A stretch of DNA of 64,000 bases from Ilumatobacteraceae bacterium (GCA_025358075.1 JANYKU010000089.1:1-64000), one strand, 5' to 3'; counted from the stretch's first letter, positions 8,436-17,805 are shown. Notes: generated by a model from the sequence alone, not told the origin. Made by a program: numbers and translations.

Positions 8436-9480
8436 TCCGCTTCGCATGGCTGCAGTCGCGTACGCAGACCCTCGTCGCGGCCGTCGGGCTCGCCATGGTG
8501 GCAATCATCTACTTCGTCACGGGCCGCGGTTTGGTTTACCTGTACAACACGATCATCGCCCCGTGTACGGCCAGCGGCGACTGCTCGCCAACCACCATCA
8601 CCTCGTTCCTGCAGAACGACAACGGCCTGCGAACGTGGCTCGGGATCCTGGTCGTCGTCCTACCAGGCATCGTCGGAGTCTTCTGGGGGGCGCCGCTGGT
8701 CGCTCGCGAGATCGAGGCCGGCACGCACCGTCTGGCATGGACGCAGAGCGTCACCCGCAGCCGCTGGCTGTCCGTCAAGGTGGGTGTCACCCTGGTGATC
8801 AGCATGGCGGTCGCCGCGATGCTCAGTCTGATGGTCACCCGATGGGCGCACCGTTCGACACGATCACCATGGACGCCTTCGGGAACTTCGAACGGCGCGA
8901 CATCGTCCCGATCGGCTACGCCGCCTTTGGTCTCGCGCTCGGCGTCACTGCAGGTGTCTTCATCCGCCGCACCCTTCCCGCAATGGCAACCACGGCGGTC
9001 GTGTTCACCGCGGCCAGGGTCTCCATGGTCCAATGGATCCGGCCGCACCTCATCGCCCCCGCGCATCTCGTCGTCGCGCTCGACCCGGTGTCGACGGGCT
9101 ATGGCCGAACGAACTCAGGCCCCGACACGTTGCAAGCCAGCGCGCCGCGGCTTCCGAATGCTTGGATCAACTCGACGCAGATTCTCGACAAAGCAGGCCA
9201 CGCGTTGAGCCCCCAGTTCCTGGCCAGTGCCTGCCCTGATCTCGGTACGGTCGGGCCGCCACCGGGAGGACCCGGGGTTCGCACTCAGGTACCGGACAGC
9301 GTGAGGACGGCGCTCGGGAACTGCGTCACCAAGGTCGGCGAGACGTACCACGTTGTGGTGACGTACCAACCCGCCAGCCGCTACTGGGCATTCCAGTGGT
9401 ACGAGACGGCGATCTTCCTCGGCGCGGCCCTCGTACTGGCCGGCGTGTGCATCTGGTCGGTTCGCCGCCGCCGGACCTGA
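8432..9480 (+). pseudogene. ABC transporter permease, frameshifted
   Basis: Begins with an ATG overlapping the ATPase stop. The first frame gives 138 residues with membrane helices near 12-31, 70-92 and 115-136, ending in SLMVTRW at 8845. Homologous-looking sequence (GAPFDTITMDAFGNFERRD) then continues in the frame one base back, with helices at YAAFGLALGVTAGVFI, MATTAVVFTAA and a last one before VRRRRT. This fits a single-base deletion at about 8836-8846. About 350 residues and six helices would be normal for this permease type. Together with the amber codon upstream, the exporter is probably inactive or the sequence carries errors. Confidence 0.8.
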
Positions 9481-9501
9481 TCCACGTTCGACGGCCCGTC
9501 G

Positions 9502-9507
9502 TAGGAT
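9502..9507 (+). promoter_or_regulatory. -10 box TAGGAT for a leaderless transcript
   Basis: TAGGAT stands 6 bases before the ATG at 9514, so a start of transcription at the normal distance would coincide with the ATG. No Shine-Dalgarno sequence is present. Confidence 0.5.
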
Positions 9508-9513
9508 GCGGGG

Positions 9514-10209
9514 ATGTTCGAACTGACCAGTGATCTGATCGCCGTTCTGAAATCCATCGACACGCCGACGGTTTGCAACGCGCTGGAGATCCTGGTCCCC
9601 GAGCGGCGTGGCCATGGGTTCACGACCAAACCGCTCGTCTGCACTCGGCCCGAGATCGGGCCCATCGTCGGCATTGCCCGCACGGCGACGATCCGCGCCG
9701 CGCATCCCAGCGACCCCGACACCGACCAGGCTCACTTGCGCGACGCCTACTACGCGTACATCGATGGCGGGCCGAAGCCGAGCATCGTCGTCATTCAAGA
9801 CCTCGACGAGGAGCAGGGCTACGGCTCGTTCTGGGGCGAGGTCAACAGCAACATCCACAAAGGTCTCGGATGCGATGCGGTGATCACCAACGGCAGCGTG
9901 CGCGACCTGCCCGACATCGCTGACGGGTTTCAGATGTTCGCCGATCGCATCGGCCCGTCTCACGCGTTCGTTCACGTGGTCGACTTCTCCCGACCCGTGA
10001 CGGTCGCGGGGATGCGGGTTTCAGATGGCGACGTGATCCATGCCGACCAGCACGGTGCCGTTGTGATCCCCCACAAGGTTTGCGCCAAGGTCAAACAGGC
10101 GGCCGATCTGATCGGTCGTCGCGAGCGGGTGATCATCTCCGCCGCACAACAGCCTGGTTTCGATGTCGAGGCGTTGCGTAAGGCCCAACGCGAATCGGCT
10201 CAGATCTGA
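9514..10209 (+). CDS. RraA-family protein (4-hydroxy-4-methyl-2-oxoglutarate aldolase-like)
   Basis: A 231-residue RraA/DlpA-fold protein with IDTPTVCNALE near the N-terminus, GSFWGEVNSNIHKGLGCDAVITNGSVRD (the family's G-G..D.NGSVRD active-site region, Arg/Asp around residues 130) and VSDGDVIHADQHGAVVIP. Homologues are metal-dependent HMG/CHA aldolases that end aromatic (gallate, protocatechuate) degradation, or regulators of RNase E. The catabolic surroundings favour an aldolase or decarboxylase role. It is single, convergent with the Liv operon, with a likely leaderless start. Confidence 0.85.
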   Translation: MFELTSDLIAVLKSIDTPTVCNALEILVPERRGHGFTTKPLVCTRPEIGPIVGIARTATIRAAHPSDPDTDQAHLRDAYYAYIDGGPKPSIVVIQDLDEEQGYGSFWGEVNSNIHKGLGCDAVITNGSVRDLPDIADGFQMFADRIGPSHAFVHVVDFSRPVTVAGMRVSDGDVIHADQHGAVVIPHKVCAKVKQAADLIGRRERVIISAAQQPGFDVEALRKAQRESAQI

Positions 10210-10210
10210 C

Positions 10211-10262
10211 AAAAGTTGCGCCAGGTCGTCGCCGACCCCCGGGTTCCCGACGGCTGGCGCAA
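10211..10262 (-). terminator. hairpin terminator between RraA-like gene and Liv operon
   Basis: A 9-bp perfect inverted repeat (TTGCGCCAG at 10216-10224, CTGGCGCAA at 10254-10262) with additional pairing inside. Read on the minus strand it is followed by CTTTTG, a short T-run, so it best serves the leftward Liv operon but could end both convergent transcripts. Confidence 0.55.
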
Positions 10263-10301
10263 TGCGGCAGCGCGATTCCTCTCCCGATAGCAAGCGCCGA
10301 G

Positions 10302-11294
10302 CTACTCGACCAGTCGGCGCCGAACCGGGAACAAGTCGGCGCCGAGCTTGCGCCGGATCGTGCCCCAGATGCCACCCTGCAGCCACAGCGCCACGGCGAT
10401 GGCGAGCATGCCCATCGAGATCAGGTACACGGTCTGGTGATCCTTGAAACGATCACGCAAGAAGTAGTAGAGCACGGCCCCGATGACCGGGCCCTCGATC
10501 GTGCCGATCCCACCGATGACCACGATGAAGATGATCGGTGCCGTCCACTGCACGACACTGAACGCTCCACCGGTGCCGGCCGGCTGCACGCGCAGCAGTT
10601 GCAAGTAGTAGGTCGCGCTGGCGAGGCCGGTCCAGAACGCGGCGAGCACCCACACCAGGAAACGTGTGCGATAGACGTTGGCACCAAGACCGCGGGCGCC
10701 GTCTTCGCTGTCGCGGATGGCCTGCATCTGCAGACCGAGACGTGATCGCAGGACGAGGTAGGTGATCAGCACCGAGCCGACGCCGACGACGAGCGCGAAC
10801 CAATAGCTGTTGTCTTGCCGAGTGGCCAGGGCGTACCCCTTGACCTTCAGTGACACCCCGTTTCCGGCACCGACACTCTTCTGCAGGATGATGATCAGGC
10901 TGACCGCCTCGGCGAGCACCCACGTGCCGATGGCGAAGTAGCTGCCGCGCAGACGGAACGCGATCAGGCCGATCGGGATCGAGGCGACCGCGGTGATCAG
11001 ACCCGAGAGCGGCACGGACGCATAGAGGTTCTGACCGTGCACGTTGACCAGGGCGATCATCGAGTAGGCGCCGAGGCCGACGAAGACCTGCTGACCGACC
11101 GAGACAACACCGGCAAATCCGGCGAGGAGGTTCCACATCACCGCGAGCGCGAGCAGTGTGAACAGCTCGACCATCTTGCGTTGCAATGAGATCGATCCCC
11201 ACGATGGCAGGGCAGCGAGCACAACAACACCGGCGATCGCCACGACGGCGAACACCTTGCTGGCCACCGTGCCACGGACGACTCGCATGGTCAT
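10302..11294 (-). CDS. livM: branched-chain amino acid-type ABC transporter permease LivM
   Basis: A 330-residue LivM-family permease with about nine hydrophobic segments, the GVVSVGQQVFVGLGAYSMI stretch and the EAA-type loop before GIGTIEGPVIGAVLYYFL. Start is the ATG at 11294, overlapping the livH stop (ATGA). It is the last gene of a leftward operon regulator-binding protein-livG-livF-livH-livM. In catabolic regions such Hi-type systems often import aromatic acids rather than Leu/Ile/Val. The divergent extradiol-cleavage genes make that plausible here. Confidence 0.9.
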   Translation of the reverse strand: MTMRVVRGTVASKVFAVVAIAGVVVLAALPSWGSISLQRKMVELFTLLALAVMWNLLAGFAGVVSVGQQVFVGLGAYSMIALVNVHGQNLYASVPLSGLITAVASIPIGLIAFRLRGSYFAIGTWVLAEAVSLIIILQKSVGAGNGVSLKVKGYALATRQDNSYWFALVVGVGSVLITYLVLRSRLGLQMQAIRDSEDGARGLGANVYRTRFLVWVLAAFWTGLASATYYLQLLRVQPAGTGGAFSVVQWTAPIIFIVVIGGIGTIEGPVIGAVLYYFLRDRFKDHQTVYLISMGMLAIAVALWLQGGIWGTIRRKLGADLFPVRRRLVE

Positions 11295-12160
11295 CGCGAC
11301 TGCACCTTCCCGAACAGCCCTGTCGGGCGCAGAACGAGCACTGCGAGGAACACGCAGTGACCGAACAGTTCGCCCCATTGCGGGTTGATCTGGCGGCCGA
11401 TGGTCTGAGCGACGCCGAGGGTGATGCCGCCTGCCAACGTGCCCCACAGCGAGCCGAGTCCGCCGATGATCACTGCCTCGAAGGCGTAGATCAAACGTGC
11501 CGGGCCGACGAACGGGTCGAACGACGACCGGCTTCCGAACAACACGCCGGCGAGGGCGACGGTGGCGATCGCCAACGCCATCGAGACGGCGAAGACCCGC
11601 TTGATGTCGATGCCCATCAGCCGTGCCGCGTCGGCATCATCGGACGTCGCCCGAAACGCTCGGCCGAGCTTGGTGTGCTGCAGGAACAAGGCCAGCGAGC
11701 CGAGCACCGCGACCGCGGTTGCGAACGTGAACAATGGCAACCAGCCGATACCGATCGTGTCGTTGACCTTGATCGTCGACGTCTTCAACTTGCCGACGTT
11801 GAGACCCTGTGTGTCGGCGGTGTACTTCTCCAGCAACGCGTTTTGGATGACGATGCCCAGCCCGAAGGTCGCCACGATCTGGAACGCCGGATCGACACCG
11901 ACGACGCGGTCGAAGATCAGCCGTTGCAGGATGTACCCGACAATGAACGCAGCAGGAACGACGATCACCAGTGCGACGAGTGGGTTGATCTTCAACGTCG
12001 TGGAGATCGACAACGTCATGAACGCGGCAAAGATCGCCAGGTCGCCGTGCGCCAGGTTGACCAGCCGCATGACCCCGAACGAGAGCGACAGGCCGGTGGC
12101 GAACAGCGCGTACAAACCGCCGAGCAGGATGCCTTGGATGACTGCGTTCGTCCAGACCAT
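11291..12160 (-). CDS. livH: branched-chain amino acid-type ABC transporter permease LivH
   Basis: A 289-residue LivH-family permease: MRLVNLAHGDLAIFAAFM after the first helices, the ATSDDADAARLMGIDI cytoplasmic loop and GGLGSLWGTLAGGITLGVAQ near the end, all hallmarks of the family. Its start overlaps the livF stop. Pairs with LivM to form the membrane channel. Confidence 0.92.
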   Translation of the reverse strand: MVWTNAVIQGILLGGLYALFATGLSLSFGVMRLVNLAHGDLAIFAAFMTLSISTTLKINPLVALVIVVPAAFIVGYILQRLIFDRVVGVDPAFQIVATFGLGIVIQNALLEKYTADTQGLNVGKLKTSTIKVNDTIGIGWLPLFTFATAVAVLGSLALFLQHTKLGRAFRATSDDADAARLMGIDIKRVFAVSMALAIATVALAGVLFGSRSSFDPFVGPARLIYAFEAVIIGGLGSLWGTLAGGITLGVAQTIGRQINPQWGELFGHCVFLAVLVLRPTGLFGKVQSR

Positions 12161-12885
12161 CAGGGCCTGCCACCAGATGCGGGCATGCCGAAGTAGGCCT
12201 GCGTGATCTGCTCTTTGGGAATCTCGCCCGGAACTCCGCTGAGTGCGATCCGTCCTTCGAGAAGGCAGTAGAAACGATCGGCCACGGCGAGCGCTTGATT
12301 GACGTCTTGCTCGACGATCAACACCGTGGTGCCCTGGGCCTTGATGACCGGAACGGCCTCGTACACCTGCCGTACAACGATCGGTGCGAGCCCGAGCGAG
12401 ACTTCATCGAGCAGCAGCAGCCGCGGGTTGGACATCAATGCTCGGGCAATGGCCAGGGTCTGCCGTTCGCCGCCCGACAGTCCCTCGCCACTGCGCTTGA
12501 GGAGTCTGGTCAGCAGCGGAAAAGCCTCGAGCACGCGATGCTTCGTCCACGGGCCCGGCCGGCCGACGTCGCCGCCGATGACGATGTTCTCTTCCACCGT
12601 CAGCGAGGGAAAGATGCGCCGTCCTTCCGGCACGAGGGCGATGCCCTGAGCAACTCTCTTGTGCGCGGCGGTGCCGGCAACCGAGGCACCGGCATAGCGG
12701 ATGTCGCCGCGCATCGGTCGCACCAACCCGACGATCGCCTTCAACAGCGTCGACTTGCCTGCGCCGTTGGCGCCGATGATCGACACGGTCTCGGCCTCGG
12801 CAACGTGTAGATCGATGCCGAAGAGCGCTTGAAAATCACCGTAGCCGACGTCGAGCCGGTCGAGTTGGAGCAACGGCTCGCTCAT
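12160..12885 (-). CDS. livF: Liv-type ABC transporter ATP-binding protein LivF
   Basis: A 241-residue ATPase with Walker A GANGAGKST, signature LSGGERQTLAIARAL, Walker B LLLLDEVSLGLAP and H-loop VEQDVNQAL. VPEGRRIFPSLTVEENI is the LivF-specific region after the Q-loop. Full length and intact. Starts 4 bases inside the end of livG and energises the LivHM channel with LivG. Confidence 0.92.
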   Translation of the reverse strand: MSEPLLQLDRLDVGYGDFQALFGIDLHVAEAETVSIIGANGAGKSTLLKAIVGLVRPMRGDIRYAGASVAGTAAHKRVAQGIALVPEGRRIFPSLTVEENIVIGGDVGRPGPWTKHRVLEAFPLLTRLLKRSGEGLSGGERQTLAIARALMSNPRLLLLDEVSLGLAPIVVRQVYEAVPVIKAQGTTVLIVEQDVNQALAVADRFYCLLEGRIALSGVPGEIPKEQITQAYFGMPASGGRP

Positions 12886-13619
12886 GGCCCGGCCTCGATG
12901 TCGTCACCGAGGTACACGCTGCGCACCTCGTCGGAAGCCATCACTTCGAGTGGATCGCCTTCGATCAACTTGCGTCCGGCGTCGACCGCCATCATCCGGT
13001 CGACGACGCGCAGCAGCGCGTGAACGATGTGCTCGATCCACACGATCGAGACTCCGGTTGCTCGGATCCGCTTGATCGTCTCGACCAGTTCGAGGACCTC
13101 GGCCTCGGTGAGGCCACCGGCGATCTCGTCGAGCAGCAGCAACCGCGGCTGGGTGGCCAACGCCCTGGCGAGTTCGAGGCGCTTGCGGTCGAGCAGGGTC
13201 AGCGCGCCGGCTACCACGTTGGCCTTGCCGAGCATGCCGGCCTGTTCGAGGGCGTCGATCGCTGCCGCGTCGCGGTTGCCCTGCAGCCGTCCTGACGTGC
13301 CGAACGTGGAACCGACCAAGGCGTTCTCGAACACCGTGAGCCCCTCGAACGGGCGCGGGATCTGCGCAGTTCTGGCGACCCCCCGATGGCATCGCACGTG
13401 AGCGGGCAGCTTGGTGAGGTCGTCACCCGCCAGGCTGATGCTGCCCCGGTCGGGCCGTAGATCACCAGCGACGAGGTTGAGCAAGGTGGTCTTGCCGGCA
13501 CCATTCGGTCCGACGATGCCGAGGGCCTCGCCCTCGGCAACGACGAACGAAAAGTCCTCCACGACCTGGAGCGCGCCGAAGCGCTTCCAGAGGTCGACGA
13601 CTTCCAGTAGTGCCCCCAC
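12882..13619 (-). CDS. livG: Liv-type ABC transporter ATP-binding protein LivG
   Basis: A 245-residue ATPase with GPNGAGKTT, RTAQIPRPFEGLTVFEN after the Q-loop, and Walker B LLLLDEIAGGLTEAE; the long insertion before the signature is typical for LivG. The signature itself is degenerate (GALTLLDRKRLELARAL rather than LSGGQ), as is common in LivG, where LSYGQQRRLE is usual. It lies 12 bases after the binding-protein gene. Confidence 0.9.
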   Translation of the reverse strand: MGALLEVVDLWKRFGALQVVEDFSFVVAEGEALGIVGPNGAGKTTLLNLVAGDLRPDRGSISLAGDDLTKLPAHVRCHRGVARTAQIPRPFEGLTVFENALVGSTFGTSGRLQGNRDAAAIDALEQAGMLGKANVVAGALTLLDRKRLELARALATQPRLLLLDEIAGGLTEAEVLELVETIKRIRATGVSIVWIEHIVHALLRVVDRMMAVDAGRKLIEGDPLEVMASDEVRSVYLGDDIEAGP

Positions 13620-13631
13620 TGAAACTTGAGA

Positions 13632-15101
13632 TTAGGCCAGTGGCGTGAGCGTGCCGTTGGTCGGGATCTCCGGCGATTGCTTGTTGCTGACGACCAACAA
13701 CTCGAACGGGAACTTGCCACCAGTGGTCTTCTTCCACTGGCCACCGACCAGCGACGTCGGGCTGATGTTCTTCGGAAGGCCGTTCTTGCCGTAGGCGATG
13801 GGACCGACGACGGTGTCGAGCTTCGTTGCCGCAGCGGCATCGGCGATCGCCTTCTTGTCGGTGCTGCCGGCACGTGCCAACACGTCGAAGCAGACCTCGA
13901 ACAGGGCGTGCACGAAGCCGACGAACTGCGTCCATTGCTTGCCAGTCGACGCTTCGTACTTGTCGGAGATGTCCTTCGACTTCTCACCGGTGAGCGAGCT
14001 GGTGAACGGGTGATTCGGTGTCCACCACACCTCGCTGGCCAACCCGTCGCCGGCGTCGCCGAGTGCCTCGACAGCGGACGAGAAGAGGACGGCCTTGGCC
14101 ATGGTGACCAGCTTGGGCTTGAAGCCCTGCTGCTTGGCCTGCGTCCAGAACGTGGCGAAGTCGGGCGGGATCGGGATGCCGCTGACGATCTCGACGCCAC
14201 CGTCTTTCATCTGGCCGATGACCGCCGAGAAGTCGTCACTCAGGTCCTGGAAGCGGCCCGGGTCGACGAGCTTGTAACCGAGAGCCGACACGCCGGCCGG
14301 GAAGCCGGTCTTGGGATCGGCAAGGGCATTGCCATCGGGATCGTTGGGGCACAACAGGCCGACTGTCTTGTCGGTGTCGACCGTCTGCCACATGTCGCCG
14401 AACACCTTGACCAGCTGATCGGCGCCCCAGAAGAAGTGGTACGTCCAGTCGAAGCCCTTCGCCGGATCGCCGCCGCGCCCGAAGAAGTACGGCTGCCACG
14501 GTGCCAGCGTCGAGAGACACGGAACTCCGTTGGCCTCGCACTGATCGGCGACCGGGTTGATCATCTCCGGCGTGGCGATCGCCAACATCAGGTCGACACC
14601 GCTGGTGATCAACTCACCCGCGCGAGATGCGGCCGTGTCGGAGTTGGACTCGACGTCCTTCTGCGTGATCTCGACCTTGTACGACTTGTCGCCGAGCATG
14701 ATGCCGTTGGCGGTCAGCTTGTTGATGGCGTCGAGGATGAACGGGTTGGCTTCGCCGAAGCCGGCCAGGGCACCTGTCAAGGGAGCAGTGAACCCGATCT
14801 TGACCGTGCCGTCGCCACCGCCGCCGCCGAACTTCGCCGCGTTGGTGCCGCCGGCAGCAGCGGCGGGAGCCGTGGTTGCGCTCGCCGTCGTACCACCGGT
14901 CGCCGCTGTCGTCGCGGACGCGGGCGTGGTCGCGGTGGTGGCTGCCGACGGTGTCGTGCCGGCCGGGGCAGCGGTCGTGGAACTGCTCTTCGAGCTACTT
15001 CCACACGCTGCGAGGATCGCCGCCGCGGCGGCTCCGCCACCAAGCGCCAGGATGTGACGACGACTGTAGAACGGCGTCTCCGGCCAGGTCTGGTCTTCCA
15101 T
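13632..15101 (-). CDS. periplasmic/lipoprotein substrate-binding protein of the Liv-type transporter
   Basis: A 489-residue peripla_BP_6 protein. The N-terminus has twin arginines (SRRHIL, Arg14-Arg15), a hydrophobic stretch and a lipobox LAAC (Cys33), so it is a Tat-type lipoprotein. A Ser/Thr/Ala-rich spacer of about 65 residues precedes the binding domain (GTVKIGFTAPLTGALAGFGEAN). A strong AAGGGGG ribosome site lies 6 bases before the ATG. It is longer than E. coli LivK because of that spacer and insertions. The ligand is unknown; an aromatic acid is as likely as a branched-chain amino acid. Confidence 0.88.
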   Translation of the reverse strand: MEDQTWPETPFYSRRHILALGGGAAAAAILAACGSSSKSSSTTAAPAGTTPSAATTATTPASATTAATGGTTASATTAPAAAAGGTNAAKFGGGGGDGTVKIGFTAPLTGALAGFGEANPFILDAINKLTANGIMLGDKSYKVEITQKDVESNSDTAASRAGELITSGVDLMLAIATPEMINPVADQCEANGVPCLSTLAPWQPYFFGRGGDPAKGFDWTYHFFWGADQLVKVFGDMWQTVDTDKTVGLLCPNDPDGNALADPKTGFPAGVSALGYKLVDPGRFQDLSDDFSAVIGQMKDGGVEIVSGIPIPPDFATFWTQAKQQGFKPKLVTMAKAVLFSSAVEALGDAGDGLASEVWWTPNHPFTSSLTGEKSKDISDKYEASTGKQWTQFVGFVHALFEVCFDVLARAGSTDKKAIADAAAATKLDTVVGPIAYGKNGLPKNISPTSLVGGQWKKTTGGKFPFELLVVSNKQSPEIPTNGTLTPLA

Positions 15102-15157
15102 TGTGATTCCCCCTTGTAGGTACTTCTTGATGTCTCTTGGTAGTCAGTTGGCCGGCG

Positions 15158-15889
15158 TCAGCCGGCACTCATGGCACGTTCACGAGCAGTGAGCGTTCTT
15201 GTGGTGCGGCGCAGATGGGCTTCCAGCAATCGCACCGCTTCGGCTGCATCGCTGCGCAATGCAGCCTCGACGAGAGCTCGATGTTCACCCGCCACATCGC
15301 GGTGCTCGTCGTGGCCAACCGGGCGCGACCATCGGCGGTACAACTCGGCCGCATCACGCAGCGACAGGGCCATGGTTCGCAGCCGCAGGTTCGGGCAGGC
15401 GGCCAACAATGCGCCGTGGAAGCGCGAATGCGCAATGGTCCAGTCTTCGCTCATCAGCGCCGGATCGCTGTCACTTTCCATCGGAGTGCGGTCGAGCGCG
15501 TGATGCGCGGCAACGACCTCGCTTTCCCAGGCGATGTCGCCGTGTTCGATCGACATCCGTAAGACCAGGCCCTCCAGCTCGCAGCGCGCCGTCGTGAGAT
15601 CCTCGAGATCATCGTCGGACAGCGAGGTCACATGGAAGCCGTGTTGTGGCTCGGCCTGAACCAGGCCCTGCTCGGCAAGTCGGGTGAGGCCCTCGCGCAC
15701 CACACTGGTGCTGCAGTCGTAGCGCTCGATCAGGTCGGCGAAGCGCAGCTTTGTGCCAGGGAGCAGACGGCCACTGAGGATGTCGGCGCGCAGTCGTGTG
15801 TACACCTCTTCGGTGCGGGTCAGTGCCGCCAGTGGCGACCGGTGGCGCGCCGGCTGCGGCTGTTGAGCTCGTTCGTCGGTCACCGCCAT
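15158..15889 (-). CDS. GntR-family regulator with FCD effector domain
   Basis: A 243-residue regulator: N-terminal winged helix (VYTRLRADILSGRLLPGTKL, CSTSVVREGLTRLAEQGLV) and a C-terminal all-helical FCD domain with the metal-ligand pattern (Asp/His in DWTIAHSRFH, later GEHRALVEA). FCD regulators sense small organic acids and control catabolic operons. ATG at 15889 is chosen; an upstream ATG at 15955 would extend through the AT-rich promoter region. It is first in the leftward Liv operon, 56 bases before the binding-protein gene, and divergent from the ring-cleavage genes. Confidence 0.85.
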   Translation of the reverse strand: MAVTDERAQQPQPARHRSPLAALTRTEEVYTRLRADILSGRLLPGTKLRFADLIERYDCSTSVVREGLTRLAEQGLVQAEPQHGFHVTSLSDDDLEDLTTARCELEGLVLRMSIEHGDIAWESEVVAAHHALDRTPMESDSDPALMSEDWTIAHSRFHGALLAACPNLRLRTMALSLRDAAELYRRWSRPVGHDEHRDVAGEHRALVEAALRSDAAEAVRLLEAHLRRTTRTLTARERAMSAG

Positions 15890-15939
15890 GAAGGCATAGT
15901 CAAGCACTTTCGTGAATCCCGCGCAATATCGAAATTTTC

Positions 15940-15968
15940 TTGACATGTCGAACATCGAGCGGTAGAAC
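15940..15968 (+). promoter_or_regulatory. sigma70-type promoter for the extradiol-cleavage operon
   Basis: TTGACA (15940-15945) and TAGAAC (15963-15968) are separated by 17 bases, about 50 bases before the VOC gene start. An 8-bp palindrome GACATGTC (15942-15949) overlaps the -35 box and is a candidate operator half for the adjacent FCD regulator. Confidence 0.65.
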
Positions 15969-16021
15969 GAACCGGATCGAACACGGCGCTCCGGTTGGGC
16001 GCCTCATGAGGGGGTTGAACG

Positions 16022-16951
16022 ATGACGCTGCACGGCCTTGCCGAGATGACGCTCGGGGTGCCCAACGTCGATGCGACCAAGCAGTTCTACCGCGAGTTCG
16101 GCCTCGCCGAGAGCACCGATGGCGTCTTCGCATCTGCAGACGGAGGCGATCAGTTGCGCGTTGTCGATACGCCCTACCGGCGTCTGGTGCAGTTCGCCGT
16201 CGCCGCCGACGACCACGACGACGTCGACCGCATCCGCCGCGCCGCCTCCGATCGCGACATCGCCGTGATCGACCACGATGACGGCAGCATCTCGATGCTC
16301 GAACCGATCGTCGGCATCAGCGCCAAGGTCACCGTCCGCCCGCGCATCGTCCAGGCCGAGCCGTACTCCTGGCGGGCGATGAACTCACCCGGAAACCCGG
16401 CGCGCTCGGGAACCCGGGCGCCGGCGATCTTCAACGAAGGTCCCGCCCGGCCGCGCAAGCTCGGTCACGTGCTGTACACGACTCCCGACTTCGAGGCCAG
16501 CATGCAGTTCCTCACCGACGTGCTCGGGTTCAAGGTCAGCGACACCAGTGCCGGCATCATCGCCTTCCTTCGCTGCAGCACCGATCATCACAACGTCGGG
16601 CTGATCAATGCCCCGGTGCCGTTCTTCCACCATTCGTCGTGGCAGGTCAACGATGTCGACGAGATCGGCCAGGGCGCGCAGACGTTGCTGGCGGTCGACC
16701 CGAGCCGCGACATCTGGGGTCTCGGCCGGCACTTCCTCGGTAGCAACCTGTTCTGGTACTTCCGCGACCCGGCGGGCAACTTCGCCGAGTACTACGCCGA
16801 CCTCGATCAGATCCCGGAGGACGCCGAGTGGGATGCTCGCGACTGGGCTCCAGACAAGGCGCTGTACGCGTGGGGTCCGCCCGTTCCAAAAGCCTTCGTC
16901 CATCCCGCCGATGTCGAAGAGATCGCCGCCGCACTACAAGGAGTCTCATGA
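16022..16951 (+). CDS. extradiol ring-cleavage dioxygenase, type I (VOC fold, BphC/HsaC-like)
   Basis: A 309-residue two-module VOC protein of the size and pattern of catechol 2,3-dioxygenases. The second module holds the Fe(II) ligands: His149 (KLGHVLYTT), His203 or His204 (PFFHHSSW) and Glu256 (NFAEYYAD). DHHNVGLI and GLGRHFLGSNLFWYFRDP match the family's fingerprint. It should cleave a catechol next to its hydroxyl pair. ATG at 16022 follows GAGGGGGTT. It is first of the operon dioxygenase-hydrolase-monooxygenase and overlaps the hydrolase gene (ATGA). Confidence 0.88.
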   Translation: MTLHGLAEMTLGVPNVDATKQFYREFGLAESTDGVFASADGGDQLRVVDTPYRRLVQFAVAADDHDDVDRIRRAASDRDIAVIDHDDGSISMLEPIVGISAKVTVRPRIVQAEPYSWRAMNSPGNPARSGTRAPAIFNEGPARPRKLGHVLYTTPDFEASMQFLTDVLGFKVSDTSAGIIAFLRCSTDHHNVGLINAPVPFFHHSSWQVNDVDEIGQGAQTLLAVDPSRDIWGLGRHFLGSNLFWYFRDPAGNFAEYYADLDQIPEDAEWDARDWAPDKALYAWGPPVPKAFVHPADVEEIAAALQGVS

Positions 16952-17805
16952 AGATCGCTCGCTTCACCGAAGGCGGTCGCACCCGCCTCGGGATCGTCAC
17001 CACCGACACCGGTGAGATCATCGACGTCGGCACGGCCGACCCGTCGCTGCCGACCGACGTCGGCGAGCTGCTCGCCGCCGGAAAAATCACCGACCTGGCA
17101 CTCACCGCCTCGTCGGCATCACGGCTGCCGTTGTCGTCCGTTCATCTCGAGGCACCGATCGCCCAGCCGCCTACGTTCCTCGCCATCGGTTTGAACTACG
17201 CCGACCACGTCGCCGAGAGCGGCATGCCGAAGCCCGCGGCGCCGGTCGTGTTCAACAAGCAATCCACGTGCGTCGTCGGACCGGGGGCGGGAATCGAAGT
17301 GCCGACGGTGGCGCCCGATTGGGTCGACTACGAGGGTGAGCTCGGAATCGTGATCGGCACTCGCTGCCGAACCGTCTCCGTCGCCGACGCTCCCTCGGTC
17401 GTCGCCGGCTACCTCATCGTCAACGACGTGTCGGTCCGCGACTGGCAGCGGGCCACACCGACGATGACGATGGGCAAGTCGTGGGACACCCACGGCCCCA
17501 TCGGGCCCTGGCTGGTGACTGCCGACGAAGTCGGCGATCCGCACGACCTCGCCATCCGCACGTGGGTCGACGGCGACCTTCGCCAAAACGCGTCGACCGA
17601 GCAGATGATCACCAACTGCTGGGAGTTGATCGCCCACCTGTCCACCGCGTTCACGCTGCTGCCCGGCACCATCATCGCCACCGGCACGCCGGCCGGTGTC
17701 GGCTTCGTCATGGACCCTCCGCGCTGCATGAAGCCGGGCTCGACGGTGCGCATCGAGATCGACAAACTCGGAGTTCTCGAGAACCCCGTGATCGCTCAGC
17801 CCTGA
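16948..17805 (+). CDS. fumarylacetoacetate hydrolase-family protein
   Basis: A 285-residue FAH-family enzyme: AIGLNYADHVAESG, the metal-binding DYEGELGIVIG (Glu-x-Glu pattern), VNDVSVRDWQ, KSWDTHGPIGPW and GTIIATGTPAGVG are all in place. Relatives hydrolyse or decarboxylate the open-chain products of meta-cleavage (HHDD/OPET hydratases and isomerases, acylpyruvases). Its start overlaps the dioxygenase stop and has AAGGAG 5 bases upstream, so it very probably acts on the ring-fission product. Confidence 0.9.
   Translation: MKIARFTEGGRTRLGIVTTDTGEIIDVGTADPSLPTDVGELLAAGKITDLALTASSASRLPLSSVHLEAPIAQPPTFLAIGLNYADHVAESGMPKPAAPVVFNKQSTCVVGPGAGIEVPTVAPDWVDYEGELGIVIGTRCRTVSVADAPSVVAGYLIVNDVSVRDWQRATPTMTMGKSWDTHGPIGPWLVTADEVGDPHDLAIRTWVDGDLRQNASTEQMITNCWELIAHLSTAFTLLPGTIIATGTPAGVGFVMDPPRCMKPGSTVRIEIDKLGVLENPVIAQP

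Noticed and set aside
13626-15119. 497-codon open frame opposite the substrate-binding protein
   Set aside because: High-GC antisense frame; the lipoprotein on the minus strand has a signal, lipobox and fold motifs.
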